From positions 302,428-366,427 of the forward strand of contig MNCI01004480.1 of assembly GCA_015680685.1 (NCBI GenBank): a stretch of 64,000 nt of DNA, written 5' to 3'. This DNA comes from Gnetum montanum. Its lineage: Eukaryota > Streptophyta > Gnetopsida > Gnetales > Gnetaceae. Positions 10,060 to 23,339 of the stretch are shown piece after piece. The translations under genes were made by a program, and so were the position numbers. Below the pieces are notes generated by a model. The model was not told the DNA's origin and searched no databases. It saw only the letters and a program-made list of their open reading frames with translations. Positions within the stretch are counted from its first letter, which is position 1, and each line of letters opens with the position of its first letter.

Positions 10060-11300
10060 TTTAGCATCTGAAAATAATTGAAAGGTTAATAAATCCTGGA
10101 AGTGCATTATGAGAAAAATATATGTTTTAAACGATTTAAACTTAATTTCGTTTTTAATTTATTATGAAGGTGAAACTAATAGTAATTTATTATGATGCAG
10201 GGGTCCTATGGGTGGAGTTTCTGTCACAGGGAAGTAGACATGGTATTTGTTCGATAAAATATATCACTTTTGACGACTTTTCCGTGCTCAAGAAGAAGCT
10301 GTGCAATTTTCATTTTAATATTTGCTGTACTGTTTTCAGTGTTTCCTTTGTTGGCTGCTTGAATTTGGTATATATGGAATGCTTTTCGCATGCCACGTGT
10401 ATGTGGGGATATCAGTTTCAAACTTCATTTAGTTTATTTGTTACCTGAGTAATCTTTATTTTAACTTTACTGCATGTTCCTCTGATTCTGAGTCATTCAC
10501 TCGAGAGAAGCCTTGAACGGTGACAGTAGACAAAGCTATGGAATCTTCATATTCATATTTTCTATACTGATTCAAGGGTTGGTGTCTTTAATGGTCGATG
10601 TAATGCTTTAAATATGCCATGTAGCAATGCAGAAAGGTGAAAATAATGTTTTAAAGTTCATTTAATTTATTTGTCAAACATTTCATCATTTTTAGAACTT
10701 TCATGCATGTTCCTTTAGTTAGAAGTTAAAACCACCGAGGTTAAAGAACCGTGAACTGGAACCACATCAATCAAAGCCATAGGTTCCATTGCATTATTCT
10801 TTGATCTTTTCTGGCTCTGAAGTTTGACGGAACGATGGTTATGAATATTCCTTTCTTTCTCCTTTCTTTCAAACACGTTAAGGACTTTAAATTCCAGGGC
10901 TTTGTGTTAGAACTTTTAAAATCCCAGATCACGAGAAATTCTACTGTCAAAAATTATCCAAGGTCTGAAGCATCACAAAGTTTACCGTTGAAGCATACCT
11001 TGACCAGATCAACTTAAAAAGCATTTCAAAAACCATCACAGCACAATACGCTTATGTACATGTGGTTATGGACATCAAAAGTTCAGCCTTTCCTTTCATT
11101 CGTATTATTGTTGCAGATTGGGGACAAATCGTTAAATATATTCACTATATAACCAGTGTACAATTTCAAAAACTAAATTAAAATTGCAGATGGCAGGTGT
11201 CATTTTCTACTATTAAATCACCATGTATATCCTGTAATCCAAAATACATTCTATTTTCACAAGGCTGGAAATCTTATGCTTACGCCAGGTTGCACTGCAT
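10060..11300 (+). repeat. 3' flank of the receptor-kinase gene, copy A
   Basis: No gene is supported. The stretch aligns in order with 14478-15425. 10067-10520 matches 14478-14960 (for example GAAAATAATTGAAAG, TAATTTATTATGATGCAG, GTACTGTTTTCAG). 11040-11295 matches 15170-15425 (CTTATGGAC / GTTATGGAC, AATCCAAAATACA, GATGCTTAC / TATGCTTAC). It marks a segmental or tandem duplication of the gene end. A further partial relation exists between 10600-10760 and 11590-11725. Confidence 0.65.
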
Positions 11301-11778
11301 TAATGCTGAGGGTAGATGAATTGGTAAATTGTAACAACCCAAGGCTCATGTTAATTGACAAAATACTCCAGAGTAAGCTAATTTATAATGATTCAAGATA
11401 TACTGAATAATAGAATGTTGCATTCTTGAAAGCAGTTTTGGACTTTAAGCAAAAGCTATGAAAACTTCAGCCTTCAAGGCCGGAAAAAACCAAAGAATAA
11501 TGCGATGGTCCCTTGAAATAGCCATTTCAAGGTTTCACATTTCCATGGCTTCAGTTGCATATTACGTAATATCTCCACCCAAGCCTAACACCATTGTGAA
11601 AATTAAATGCTTTAAATATCTTTTAATCAATTCCTCGTACTCTATCTTTCTTTATACTTCATTGCATGTTTATTTGTTTATAAGTTAAACCACTTCAGTT
11701 GAGAGGATTTGTGAACTGTCAATTTCAAGACTGTTCAAAAATCCAACCCATATGCTCTATTATTATGATTATCACTGT

Positions 11779-12030
11779 AAGGAGCTGTTAGTGGGTTACA
11801 ATCATGTAACTGGAAATGCTCTTCTGTGTCTAACTCATATCACTTTTCTCAAAGAAAGAAATAGATTTGTCATGCAACAATATAGATGGAACATTTCTGT
11901 TGTGACTAGGAAGGCTCTGTTCTTCAAAAGGTTTGTACCTTGAGAACAACTCCTGTGAAGGAAGCATCCCATGGTCATTGCTTAATATTTCTTCTCTTAA
12001 ATTTTTTTATTTATCTGAAAAACACATCAG
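11779..12030 (+). pseudogene. Isolated LRR fragment of the same receptor family
   Basis: Aligns with 7067-7310 of the main pseudogene: TTACAATCAT(G/C)T, the block ending in AATAGATTTGTC / TTAGATTTGTTG, TGGAACA(T/A)TTC, GAAGGAAGCAT, CTTAATATTTC, TTTTTATCTGA / TTTTTATCTAA. It covers about two leucine-rich repeats (including SCEGSIPWSLLNISSL-like codons) with no start, kinase or neighbours of its own. Frames are broken. It is a leftover of a deleted gene copy between copy A and the 3' end at 14209. Confidence 0.65.
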
Positions 12031-13870
12031 TTTATATATAAATGTGTGTGTGAGAATCATCCCATGGCACATCCAAAAACCATCATGATGGTGGTTTTAA
12101 CCATGCTTATGTGTCCTTGGTCCCATCCTTACCTACAAATCTACATGTTTAAATAATATAAAAAACATTTTCAATTTCAAACAATAAGCAGAGGGTGAAA
12201 GGTTCAAATATGCTATTCCATTTACAATTTTTCATAAATGCACCGCTCCATTTTCCAGAGAATCCCAGAGTCATGGAAGAATGCCACAAATTTACGAGTA
12301 TTGACATGAAATTCCCTCTGCAGGTTGACTGTGATCTTTAAGTAATTTTTATTTTTTATATGTTGATAGTTAAAAGTAATTTTTGTATCATTAAAATAAT
12401 GTTAATATAATTTCATCAATCATCATAGTGCGTTTCTGATAATGGCTGGAGTCATTTGATGAAGAACAACACTAAAATTTGATTAGACAGCAGAGAAACT
12501 TAAGATACCACAACATAATTCTTATATGCCAAAACATGCGATATACAAATCACAAAGCATATGTTCTAACCAAGTAAGCTATATCTCTCTGACAGATATA
12601 CTTTCATCAATGCACCTGGGCAAACAAGGAAAAAAAAGAATAAAAAATTATTATTATCAAATTTAGACAAGGCTTACAAATCATAATCACTTGAAAATAG
12701 AATGGCCGCTCATGCTCTATTGGTATTGGTACATGAAACTAAATGAATGGAATGTTAATGTTTTCCCTGGTTCTCAAAACCATCTTAGATAAAAGAATAG
12801 CAAAATTTGTACTTCGTGTAGGTAGGAAACATTTTCAAAATCACTCCAGCATGAATGCATTTGCATTAAAAGAAGGGTCACCCCCAAGATGAGCTACCTT
12901 TATATTCTAGAATAATACGAAGCTGAAAAACCAATACATCACTCTCATTGCTATAAAGTAAGCATCAACCAGAAAATCCAAATGGGCAAAAAGGACTGTC
13001 ATGAGACATGGAATTTCATTCTATTCATTTATTTTAAAGCATACAAAGACTGTCACATCACTCTAAAACCATTCTTTTTGTTGCAAAATCAAGACTAGTG
13101 CAACTAGGGAGCAAAAACGCAGAGAAAGATTCTAAATTCCTAACATAAAACTAACCAAATGGAAAACAGACAACCCCAAATCAAGACCACCACATAATCC
13201 ATAGAAAAACGTCTTTCTCTTCATTAGTAGACTCAAAAAGGCATTTCAAAATTATTAAGAAAAGAACAGAACAGATAAGCAGTACACACCTTTGAAGGAA
13301 AGTCATTATACAGGTATGCAGAACTCATGTGAACTCCGTTTCTGTCACTTTGCAACATTATCTGCAAATCACCAACGTATCAATTTCATTATCTTATATA
13401 GCAAAAGAAATCAACTTTGCAACAATTAAATTAGGGCTGAGTATATAATATCATTATATACCTGGTTTGTAACATTTTCCGGTACTGAAGGTGTTCTTTG
13501 AGCAACCCGTGGGTGTGCGTGCTTCTGAAGGAATGAAACAATCTGCTAGAGATGTAATGTCTGTCATGTGCTGGGCACAGTTAATTATAATAATATACTG
13601 AATAAAAATTACCTGCATTTTCCAAAGGAAACACTCATACATGATAAATTACGTAGTGTAGTAAGAAAATTCCCCTGAAGATGCCAGACATTCTTCAGAG
13701 ATTTCAGGTCTCTTCATGGAGAGAGCCAGAGACTGGTGATCTCAGCCTTAAATTCTTACAAGTTTTCATGGGTGGGTATGTGTGTTTCTCCTAGGGCTAA
13801 GCTTCACCTGAATGAAGAAGTTTCAAAGTCAAAATAAGCACTTGTCGAGGAATTAGCTCTCCTATGTGTG
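12031..13870. other. Intergenic, no gene seen
   Basis: AT-rich, with only short random open frames (such as 13454-13642 on the minus strand) that show no motif or repeat structure. No tRNA-like fold or clear transposon end was recognised. Confidence 0.55.
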
Positions 13871-14208
13871 CTGTTTTTGTTTGTTTCTGAGAGTGACAAG
13901 GCTTTGCAGAGGGTTTTGGTACAAACTTCCAAATATAGTAAGCTTATGCATTATAGCCATGTCATGATGAGGCAGTTTTATCTATGCAAGGTTTTAGGTA
14001 AGGATGGATCAAAGAGAGGTTGGGGTTTTGAAGGTCGTGTAAAGTTGAACAAAATTGAAGGTAGCACAGGAGAGCTGAGAAATCTGAAAATATTTGGCTC
14101 CCCAATAAGCTCTGTAATTACTTAAGTAAGTTTTCCGTGGAATGGAGGGCATCCCAAATCTTGACCTAGGATGTCTCATCAAAGGTAACCCCATGTGGTG
14201 AAGAGTCT

Positions 14209-14400
14209 TTGTCAAATTTGCTAGTGAGATTAATCAAAGCTTTCAACATAGAAAGCTTTTGTGCAAAAGAGGAAGCTTTCAATATTGAGAATAATGCAAA
14301 CAGGACTTTTCCAGAAAGCTTGGACCAAGTTCTGGAACTTGTACGAGTGAAAAAGCCTCTGCTTGTCAATGCAACTAACACAGAGTCCTCCACTTCATAA
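14209..14400 (+). pseudogene. 3'-terminal fragment of a second receptor-kinase copy
   Basis: The last part of the open frame (from about 14298) aligns with the end of the main pseudogene: ESLDQVLELVRVKKPLL versus ESLEQVLVQKPLL, then NATNTESSTS versus NAVNTESSTSS and a stop. The upstream codons do not match the kinase, so only the C-terminal tail is kept. It is followed by the same 3' flank as copy A. Confidence 0.7.
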
Positions 14401-15425
14401 TAGTAAATAACAACAGATTATAAATAATAACATTTTCTGTTATTTCTACTAACATATATTTATGGTTACTTTTAGCATATGTGAAAATAATTGAAAGATT
14501 ATTAAGTCCTGGAAAGGCAATACCAGAAAAATATATGTTTGAAATTATTTAAACCTTTTTTGGTTTTTAATTTATCATTGAAGTGAACTGATGGTAATTT
14601 ATTATGATGCAGGGTCCTATGGATGGAGTTTCTGTTGCAGGGAAGTAGGCATGGTATTTATTCAATAAAATATATTACTTTTCAGGAGGTTGTCGTGCTC
14701 AAACAGAAGCTAGGGAATTTTCATTTTAATATTTGATGTACTGTTTTCAGGGTTTCACTGCTGAATTTCATATATATGGAATGCTTTTGGCATACCACGT
14801 GAACTGTGAAAATATCCTAATAAGTTTCAAAGTTCATTTAATTTCTTTGTTCCCTGAGTTATCTTTGATTCAACTTTACTGCATCTTCCTCTGGTTAAAT
14901 GTTAAACCCCTTGACCAAAGAGAAGCCTTATGCCGTGACAACAAACAGCTAAAGTTACGGTTCGATTATCATAACACTGATCTATTGAGGTCTTTGCATA
15001 TTTTCTATCTCAGGTATATTCTTCTGTTTTTCCCTGTCACGAGCTTAGAAGCTTGAGATTTGCATGGCATTTGGTTAGAATGCTAAATAAATGAGGCCAG
15101 TCACAGGCAGAAAATCTACCTCCACAAAGGGTTTCTAAATTTCTACAAGTTTGAACCATAAACAATGTCAAATGAAGCATAATATGTCTATGTCTATATG
15201 CTTATGGACTTAAAAGTTTTGGTCATATCTTTCATTATTTTTGCTCCAACTTCAAGAATGAATCATTAAATATATTGCCAGGGTTGGATTTACAAGACTA
15301 AGGTAAACCTGCAAATATCAAAAGCAATTCTCCATGATAAAATCACCCTGGAAGGCATGTATCCTAATCCAAAATACAATCTATTTGAAGTAGTTGAATT
15401 CTGATGCTTACAGTAGGTTTCATCA
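14401..15425 (+). repeat. 3' flank of the receptor-kinase gene, copy B
   Basis: Ordered similarity to 9855-11295 as described for copy A. The similarity stops near 15425, exactly where the hAT end begins, so the transposon interrupted this flank. Confidence 0.65.
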
Positions 15426-15480
15426 TAGTTACCGGAAACAGAAAAGGCGCAACGTGACGGCAATGGCAACGCAACCGACA
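15424..15480 (+). repeat. Probable left terminal region of the hAT element
   Basis: CATAGTTACCGGAAACAG followed by GGCAAC-type short repeats, at the sharp end of similarity to the copy A flank. Terminal repeats with a TACCGGAAAC core fit plant hAT elements as far as I recall. I could not find the matching inverted end between 18220 and 20000. Confidence 0.4.
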
Positions 15481-15865
15481 GGGCAAACAATCAAGTTGCC
15501 AAAAAGAAAAAGAAACAAGCTTTAAATATTGAACCTTAGTAACTTTAGCAATTTTTATATTTTAGTAAAATTATTTATATATTTCTTTGTTCATAAAAGA
15601 ACAATTTAAAATGCAATACTATATAAAAATTTACAATATTTTTATTTATTGGTATCTAACAACAATTACCCATCAATAAACTTAGATAGAAGTTGTAAAA
15701 GAATTTATTTAAAAAATAAATATTTTTTGAAAAAAATTAATAAACAAACAAAAATATATATTAAGAACAATTTTGGTCATTGATAAATAAAACTTTTTAA
15801 ATGAGTACATGGCATATTAAGTTCAATACATTAACATGTTAAACTTGTAACATACTTAATATTGT

Positions 15866-18219
15866 TTATACCATATTGATACTATTATTTTTCATATGTT
15901 TTTTATTTTTACCATCAAACATATTTTCATAATTACAATCTAGAACTTCCATAGGAAATTCATCATCTCCATTATCCATAGATCCTCCATAATCCCACAT
16001 TCGATGAGGACCCATTTTGTAATCTTGAGAAGATTGAGATAATAACCTAATATTTGAATGAACAAAAACTAAATCTTCAACCTTTGCAGTGCCTAGTCTA
16101 TTGCGTTTTGTTGAGTGAATAAATGCTTCAATTTCTTTCACATGCTGATGCACTAGAAACCTATAATACAGAAGAGAATTAAATTCAAAACTTAATAAGA
16201 AGATTCTGCTAAGAAATCTTTGTTACATAAGCATGAGGATTTTGATTATCTTCTTCCATAATCAATAAAAGTGAAAAAACCTTTATTAAAAATAAGATAG
16301 AAATATGTTATTTTAGCTTAAATAAAGGAAACAGCAAAAATTAAAGAGAGGTAGCAAACATGAAAAAAGAAAAGATTAATGTCATTAAATATTTAGTTCA
16401 CAAAAAAATATTTATAAATATCTTTTAAGTAAAATTTAAAAAAGAAAACTTACTTGAGATAAAACACGAATTGCTACCTCCTTCAGTAATGGAGTTTGAG
16501 TTCCATACTGATTCCAAAATGTAAAAGCATCTAATGCTTCACGATCATATGCACAATCAGGATGTGCAAAATCTCTCTCTAATTTGATATAAATGTCATA
16601 TTCTTTCTTTATCTTTACACGATCTTCTCTACTTGAAAAACATCGATCAATATAAGTTTTCCAACCTTTGTTAACTTCCTCATCTATCCATGGCTTTTTA
16701 TGAAACCATTTTGGATTAAGAATAAACCCAATAGAATAAAGGGGAGAATGAAGCATCCTCCATCTTTTTTCACTACATTTCCATATTAAATCCTTTGTAT
16801 GCTGATAAAAAAAAACTGAATCATTTTGTAAAATCTGAAACAATGATTCTCTCATTTAATCCATTTTTTCAAAAATTTCTCCCATGGATGAAGAATTACT
16901 ATCGCAAAGTCTCAAAACCTCATAGATAGGATAAAAAAATTTTAAAGTAGCTTCAACTTGTTTCTAAAATAATTTTTCCATACCTCCAACAATAAGATCA
17001 ACAATTTCTTCCCATAAACTTGAATTCACACTTGATGAAATTTTCCACCTTTCCCACTCTACTAAAATTACCATTTTCCTAAGAAACTGTTTCACTTTAA
17101 AAAGACGTTCAATCATAATAAATTGTGAGGCAAACCTAATTTCTACATATTTTAATAACTGTAAAAAAAAGTACTTTCTGTAGATGGCTTGTGACAATGA
17201 ATGATTAGTGATAAATTGCTGAATTTTTTTACCAATTGATACAACTTCAGATATCCAGTCAACACAAACATAAATATCTTTTAATAACAGATTCAAGCAA
17301 TGTGTTGTACAAGGAGTCCAAAAGATATTTGAATATTCATCCTCTATCATCTCTCCTGCCAAAACATTATTTGAAGCACTATATGTGATAATTTGTACAA
17401 TATTATCTCTTCCTATTGTATTTATAGCCTCATGAAATAATCTCATTAGATAAACAACATTTTTAACATTTCCTGAAGTGTCATGTGACTTGATAAAAAT
17501 AACACTTTTTGGAGATGATGCAAGGATATTGATAAGTGGTTTGTTGGTAATATCTGTCCACCCATATGATAAAATAGAAACACCTGTAGTAGACCAACTA
17601 TCCTTTATGCTTCTTAAATTTTCTTCAACTCTAACTTTTTCTTTAGTTAAAAGTGTTGTTTTAATTTTTTCATAACAAGGTGGCACATACCCTTTTTAAG
17701 CAAAATTTATCATCTGTATGGCTTGTTTAAAATAAAGAGACCTAGCAATGTTAAAAGGCATGCCACATGCATAGAAAAGTCTTGCTATAGCTGCATCCAC
17801 ATTTTTTTTATTTGAAGAATCAAACATTTTTTCTAAATTAGTATTTGACATTGAATTACTGACATTTGTATGTGTATCTGTACTCTTGATGGTGGACATG
17901 GCATCAAAATGCTTGAATTGTTTAATGAGATCTTCTTTTTCAAATTTTGGTATTTTTTTACACACCAAAATTTGCTCTTTCTTCCCAATTCCAAGCAAAT
18001 GATATCTAACACGTGCAACAGAACTACTTCTATTTATGTTGCAATAAGAACAAATCCATGATTTGCTTCCTGAACTATTATACTTATCTCCAGAATATTT
18101 TCCTTTAACATTTACTATAGTCTATAACTTTCTTTGAAAATCTTTTTTTAATATTTGATATTCTAATTTTTCTCCATGCTCTTCTTGCTTTTCAGAAAAC
18201 AAATCTTCTTGAGATGACA
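15866..18219 (-). pseudogene. hAT-type transposase, BED zinc finger / DUF659 / C-terminal dimerisation
   Basis: Reads in one frame from ATG at 18219 down to 16454. Order: a BED-type zinc finger (WICSYCN at about 18060, then SSVARVRYHLLGI); a linker; a DUF659-like core (17686-16964) with WSTTGVSILSYGWTDI and CTTHCLNLLLKD; a helical part (16855-16454); then an intron at 16453-16161 (donor CTCAA|GTAAGT, acceptor TATAG|GTTTC). The last exon has the hAT dimerisation signature SSASACERN, followed by KRNRLGTAKVEDLVFVHSN. Damage is light: in-frame stops near 18120 (TAG), 17697 (TAA), 16968 (TAG) and 16857 (TAA), plus TGG to TGA and a frameshift just after CERN in the last exon. The enzyme would excise and reinsert hAT DNA. 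It lies inside the 3' flank of receptor copy B. Confidence 0.85.
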
Positions 18220-18379
18220 TTGATCCTATATGCCTGTTATAAAGATTTAGAATATTATTTACAAAGAAGATTAAAACAAACCATAAAACAAAAATGTATT
18301 TTAAAAATAATCGCTACAATCATGTTCTTTGATAGACAATGTATAACAGAATTCCATCCAAAAAAAAAAAAAAAGATTA

Positions 18380-18450
18380 TTCTAAGTCTTAAACTAATTA
18401 ATAAACGTAGATTCACCACTACATGTTAACAATCAAATAAAATCTTCAAA
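18380..18450. repeat. Short dispersed repeat shared with 19208-19275
   Basis: Both stretches share AATAAACG(T/C)AGATT(C/T)AC, TTAA(C/T)AATCAAATAAAATC. They are about 830 bp apart in the same orientation and bracket the tandem repeats at 18596-18890, suggesting a local duplication beside the hAT element. Confidence 0.55.
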
Positions 18451-18595
18451 GATGGTAAAGAAGTTCGTACCAAAAATCTATGGATGATTTGGTGAATGTG
18501 CTAATTGTTGCCTAATGTCCTTGTTTAGTTCCAATTTTTAACTTTCTGAGTCTTCCTATGTTATCTTATTTTCACTTGAAGAAAATATTCTCAAT

Positions 18596-18890
18596 AATAG
18601 AAAGTTGGCAACTGTAATAACGTAGCTTGTTAGAAAGTTTTGTGACTGTGTTAGGACATTCATAAGTTCTTCCATCTCTTTTTTATAAGCATAGCTTGTT
18701 GGAAAGTTTTGTGACTTTGATAGGACATTCATATGTTCATTTTCTAATAGTTTACAGTGTTACTTAGCATAGAGATACAAAAAAATGTGCAACAGAGATA
18801 CAATCTTTACACAATGGGCCTTCTCTAACAGTTTACAGTGAAACTTTACACAGAGATACAAAAAAATTATGTAAAAGAATGGGCCTAAAC
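18596..18890. repeat. Degenerate tandem repeats
   Basis: Two copies of a unit with AGCTTGTT(A/G)GAAAGTTTTGTGACT and AGGACATTCATA (18621-18668 and about 18690-18737) are followed by two copies of a unit with AGTTTACAGTG, AGAGATACAAAAAAAT and AATGGGCC (18750-18818 and 18823-18890). No coding potential was seen. Confidence 0.7.
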
Positions 18891-19389
18891 TGGATTCTAA
18901 TGAATAGAGCCCACCATTCACATATAAAGATAATCCAGAAACTTCAATTTTAGTTTCATGTTTTTGTTAAGATTTATTTGTAGAATATTAAATGACGACA
19001 TAGATCAGAGTTTGCTCAGAAATAAATGCTCATTTTCATTTTCATAGTTATTATTGTTGATGTTTGGTTTTCCTCTTAGACTTACAGCACTCACTCAGGC
19101 TTGTTTTTGCTTTATTCCATTTTTTATTGTTCAAATACCAATATCTTTGGCAGCAAAAAAGGTAGTGAACAACATTCTAAATCTTTCATTCTAAATACCA
19201 CTCAGAGAGAGAGTCTCAGACCAATAATAAACGCAGATTTACTATTGCTTGTTAATAATCAAATAAAATCCCCACCTATGTTGTCAGAAATGCAACGGAT
19301 TCTTCGCTGTTGAAATATAATTAGAGGTGAGGGCAGTACTCCTCAGTGACTTGGCTTTTCTAAAATAAAATAAATTTCATGTAGGGAAG

Positions 19390-20045
19390 CCACCCCATTA
19401 TTATTGTTTGGCATTGGATACATTTCCAATTTTTACAGCTTGAATTCCAAATATTTATGATCGTGTTTTCTAAGAAATTTAGAGATAAAGGCCAACCAAA
19501 TCAGCGTAAACAAGCTTAATTCAAATATGATAAGGGCGATATTCCACCATCATTTAAAGGCAATTCAAAGAACAATCTCAAACCCAATGAAGTTTCAAAA
19601 TTCCAAATAGCATTTCACACTTAGTGACCATCTGAAATGCAATTAATTGAAAAAAATACCAATTATTTTCTTAATGCGTTAAATTATCCAAACGCTCACT
19701 AACCGCCCGAGACCAGTGGCAATTAAAAAGGAAAAACTCTAAACTACTCCAATTAATTTTGAAGTGAATTAATGCGCTCTTAAATCGTAACATGGCATAC
19801 GCTGGATTTTCGTGAGTCAAGGTGTTACAAAAGATTGCGTGAACAAAACTGTCTCATATATGGCTATATCAGCTTTTTAATTTAAAGACGAGATACTCTC
19901 CCATGGAAAGTTGATGGGTACCAATAAACAAGCAGAAAAGCAGGATAGGTGTAACAACGTGGAAGGGCAGGCACCAATAAACAAGAACAGTATTTAACTA
20001 ACCATCTTCTTTGCGCGATGAAGGGCAATTTCTAGGAAAGTCATT
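19390..20045 (+). promoter_or_regulatory. Second copy of the receptor-kinase promoter region, no gene behind it
   Basis: Carries the ordered blocks listed for 5640-6266, but no start codon region, LRR or kinase follows. After about 20045 the similarity ends. It is probably the head of a third, deleted receptor gene copy. Confidence 0.6.
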
Positions 20046-22404
20046 ATTTTTTTAAGTTCCTTTTCTTAATGCAAAAACAAAGCGGAAGTTTCATAGAAGG
20101 AAATTGTGTTTTCCATTTTTTCCATTGTTTTTCATTGCGCAATTCCCCTGAATGTCCAATTGACCGAGGTTATTTTCCAAGGCTCTTTGTAAAGTTTTTT
20201 GAAGGGTGATTAAAGATGGTATAGTACCTAAATGACATGTTAACTTAGTGGTAAGAGTTATCACATAAATTTTGCTTAATAATTTTTAAAATTTTTTAAT
20301 TTATTTAGAATTCTAAACCATCAAACACACTTAAGCATTATGCTCCTTCAATCATTTCATCTATCACAACAAAAGAAAGGGATTAGGGGTATGATAAAGG
20401 GAAAAACAAACTTGACTAGTACAAGTATTACAACACTGTAAGAGATTCCAACAATTAGATCCTTCAATCTTTAGCCATCCTGTTACACCAGCTACTTGGT
20501 CCTCCTACTTTTCACATGTATACAAGCTTCATTTGCATGCACCATCATGTAGAAAGAGTCAACGCTCTTCAACTAGTCAAATCCACCTTCTTGTCCCCTT
20601 CAAAGCATGACTGGGGTGGGCCATCATAACTACAACAAACCATTAGATCATATTGTTAAATACATTAACAAAGCATAGACTTACCATGCAAGACTCTTAG
20701 GTATCCTATCGATTCCTAACAAAATTTTTTGAAGGCTCCAAGCCTACCTGTCACCTTGTCGGCATCATTGAACATCCTAAAACATCCTTATCATCAATTG
20801 GTCTCCAATGATAGTATCTAGTGATTGTGCTACCAAGTGACCTTGATAGACTTGCAACATTCCTATGGCCCAAGTAGCAAGTACTTGAAACTTGGATTGC
20901 ATAATAAGGGCCACCACAATCACCTCTACTAGTTTTCAATTAGGTAACCTGCTAACTACAATCATGGGCCTAATTCCACTTTCCTCCTAGACTAACTAGG
21001 TCTGAGTCTCATCTAGGAGTATCCAGAAGTAACTAGGTCCAAGTCTCCCTAAAGAAATGAAAGCTCCTTAGAACCCATAAGAGTTGCATACACACATGTA
21101 ATGATCCAAGTTTCTTGGATTTTCATCTTAATGTTTGTTGCAATGTTTGTGAGTCTACCTGTTATGATGATGTACATGGATAGTGTTAATTTGTAGAATT
21201 ATCTATAATTTTATAACTGTGATAGATTTAGAGTGTTGCTAATATGTTTGTGTAATGATTGATTAAATGACCAACTATTCTTCCTTGTGATTGATCTAAG
21301 TTGTGCCAATGTGAGCTGTGTATATTGCTGTATGCAAAGTACTAAGTACATACTATTGATTGACTTAGCATATAAATAAAGCTAAAATATTGTATTATTT
21401 ATGAGGTTGTTACTATGCTTTTATTTTTTATGTGTTGCATGACCTAATTACCTTGAAATAATTTCCTAAACTGATTAGAATGCTCCTATGTGGATTGTAT
21501 ATATATACCAATATGGGTATCTCATGTACTTGTTTTGGATGTGTATTTATATAAGTTTTGGGTATCTTATCTTTAAAAGCCATTGTGTGAATTCTAATCA
21601 TTCGGCAATCAAGTTTAGAAAGAAAGAAAAAACAAAGACTTCTTTATGTTATGCTTCAAGCACTAAAAGAAATATGTTTTGCTTATTATGAATGATTCTT
21701 TTAAATATTCATATAAATGCACATATTGTTGAGAAACTTGACTAATGAATCGAGTGTAAGAAACATGACCTATAAAGGAGGAATATTATGTATATCATAG
21801 CTGCATTGTTTTAAATAATGAACATGTGGAGTGTTATGTATGTTGTTGATGCATTGTTCTTTAGAGTTTCATTAGTCAATAAAATATGAGGACTCCCTCC
21901 ATGACTATAAAAAGGTCATGTGATGACCTTTCAAGGCATCATAAGACATTGCAATAATAAGTTATGAATATGAAACTATTGCATTGTTGATGGCTTAAAA
22001 GAAAAGGTGTTTTACTTGGTTTTGTCTTGAACTTGAATTCTTTTATATTCTCATATTAGAATCTCTTAAATTGCACCTTATGACTTGATTTCTAAGAGAA
22101 ATGTTGCTAGAAATGAAGCATAATTACATAATCATGGCTAATAAATGTAGAAGTGATATGGTGCTAAGGAAAGAAAGAACAAAGGTGGATATTATGTTTA
22201 AATATTTTATATTTGCAAATTTGTTGTTATGTGACATCAAGAAGAATCGAACCTAAGACTTGGAAGAATTAGAATTTCAAAATATAGAAGTTGCAACTCA
22301 AGGAATTGAATTTTCAACTTGTTAGAATATACTTGTATTAATTTTTAAGAATGATCATGGAAAGAATTGAACTCATGACTAGGTGTTGTAGAAAAAGGTT
22401 TTAT

Positions 22405-22405
<1 letters not shown>
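20046..22405. other. Intergenic, no gene seen
   Basis: AT-rich with scattered short open frames lacking motifs. The minus-strand frame at 20939-20751 and the plus-strand frame at 21488-21691 show no recognisable family. Nothing here can be supported as a gene. Confidence 0.55.

Positions 22406-22451
<46 letters not shown>
22406..22451. repeat. (GA)n microsatellite, about 23 units
   Basis: An uninterrupted alternating AG run of about 46 bp. Confidence 0.95.
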
Positions 22452-22452
<1 letters not shown>

Positions 22453-23339
22453 ACCATTTTTAGTAAAGGTTCAGTTATATTAAGAAAATCATATTTGAAA
22501 CCAAAACCAAAGTGATTAAAAAGGGCTAGGAATAAAGAAAAAAGAAGGAAGAAAGGAAGAGTGTGTGTGTGCACATGAAAGGGAAAGAGAACTCAATCAC
22601 AAGGGAGGTGGCTAGAAATAAATAGTAGTAAAAAGAGACAATAACTAGAGTAGAAAATGAATAACAATAACAACAACAAGATAATGGCTGAAAGAGAAGA
22701 AGAAGAACTACAAAAGAAGACTCCAAATGAAATAGCAAATGAATACCAATGAAAGAAGATTGTGGTTGCAACAGAAATCAACAAATAAGAAGGAAACTAA
22801 AGCTCAATAGCAATCTAATATTGTTAATTATATGTTCTTGGTAAGCAATAAATCTAAGCAAGAAGGTAAGATGAATCCATATCTTGCTATGTGTGATGGA
22901 CAATATTGGCTGATAATCTCAATATATCAACTATTCTCCTTTATTTGCCTTGAATATCATTTTATGTTAAAATCAACTTTAACTAGATTTGTTGAGGTTT
23001 TGGATTGTTAAATCCTTAAATTTGATGATGGATCTCTCCAGGTGTCCTCTGCACTCTCAGGCCTAAATGACTTAGATGAGAGTTTTTTTTGAAATGATTC
23101 AAAAACATCCATAATAATTTGGAACATATTGGCATAATGATTTGCTAATAGGGGCCAAGGATCCCTTATATGAGGATTGGTACTATTGGCAAAAAGTAAG
23201 AGTATCCTTGGGCCCATATATATTTTTTGATATTATGAAATTTACAAAATTATTGAATTATTGATTTTTTGGCTAGAAAATTAAACGCTCTCCTTAAATA
23301 CTTAATCCTTAGATTTGCTAAACAAAAATGAATGTTGTT
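22452..23339. other. Intergenic up to the truncated 5' end of the Athila-like element
   Basis: Purine-rich, then AT-rich. I see no gag, primer site or LTR that could be the 5' half of the element starting at 23340. Confidence 0.5.

Noticed and set aside
13868-14125. Open frame of 85 codons upstream of the copy B gene end
   Set aside because: No resemblance to the kinase or LRR parts of the neighbouring pseudogene. Possibly unrelated sequence, so not called.
21106-21130. TGTAATGATCC as a possible LTR start
   Set aside because: No polypurine tract before it, no primer site or matching second end, and no retrotransposon coding on that side.
23008-23217. Minus-strand frame of 69 codons as a gene or missing gag
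   Set aside because: No family resemblance, opposite strand to the adjacent pol, and too short.
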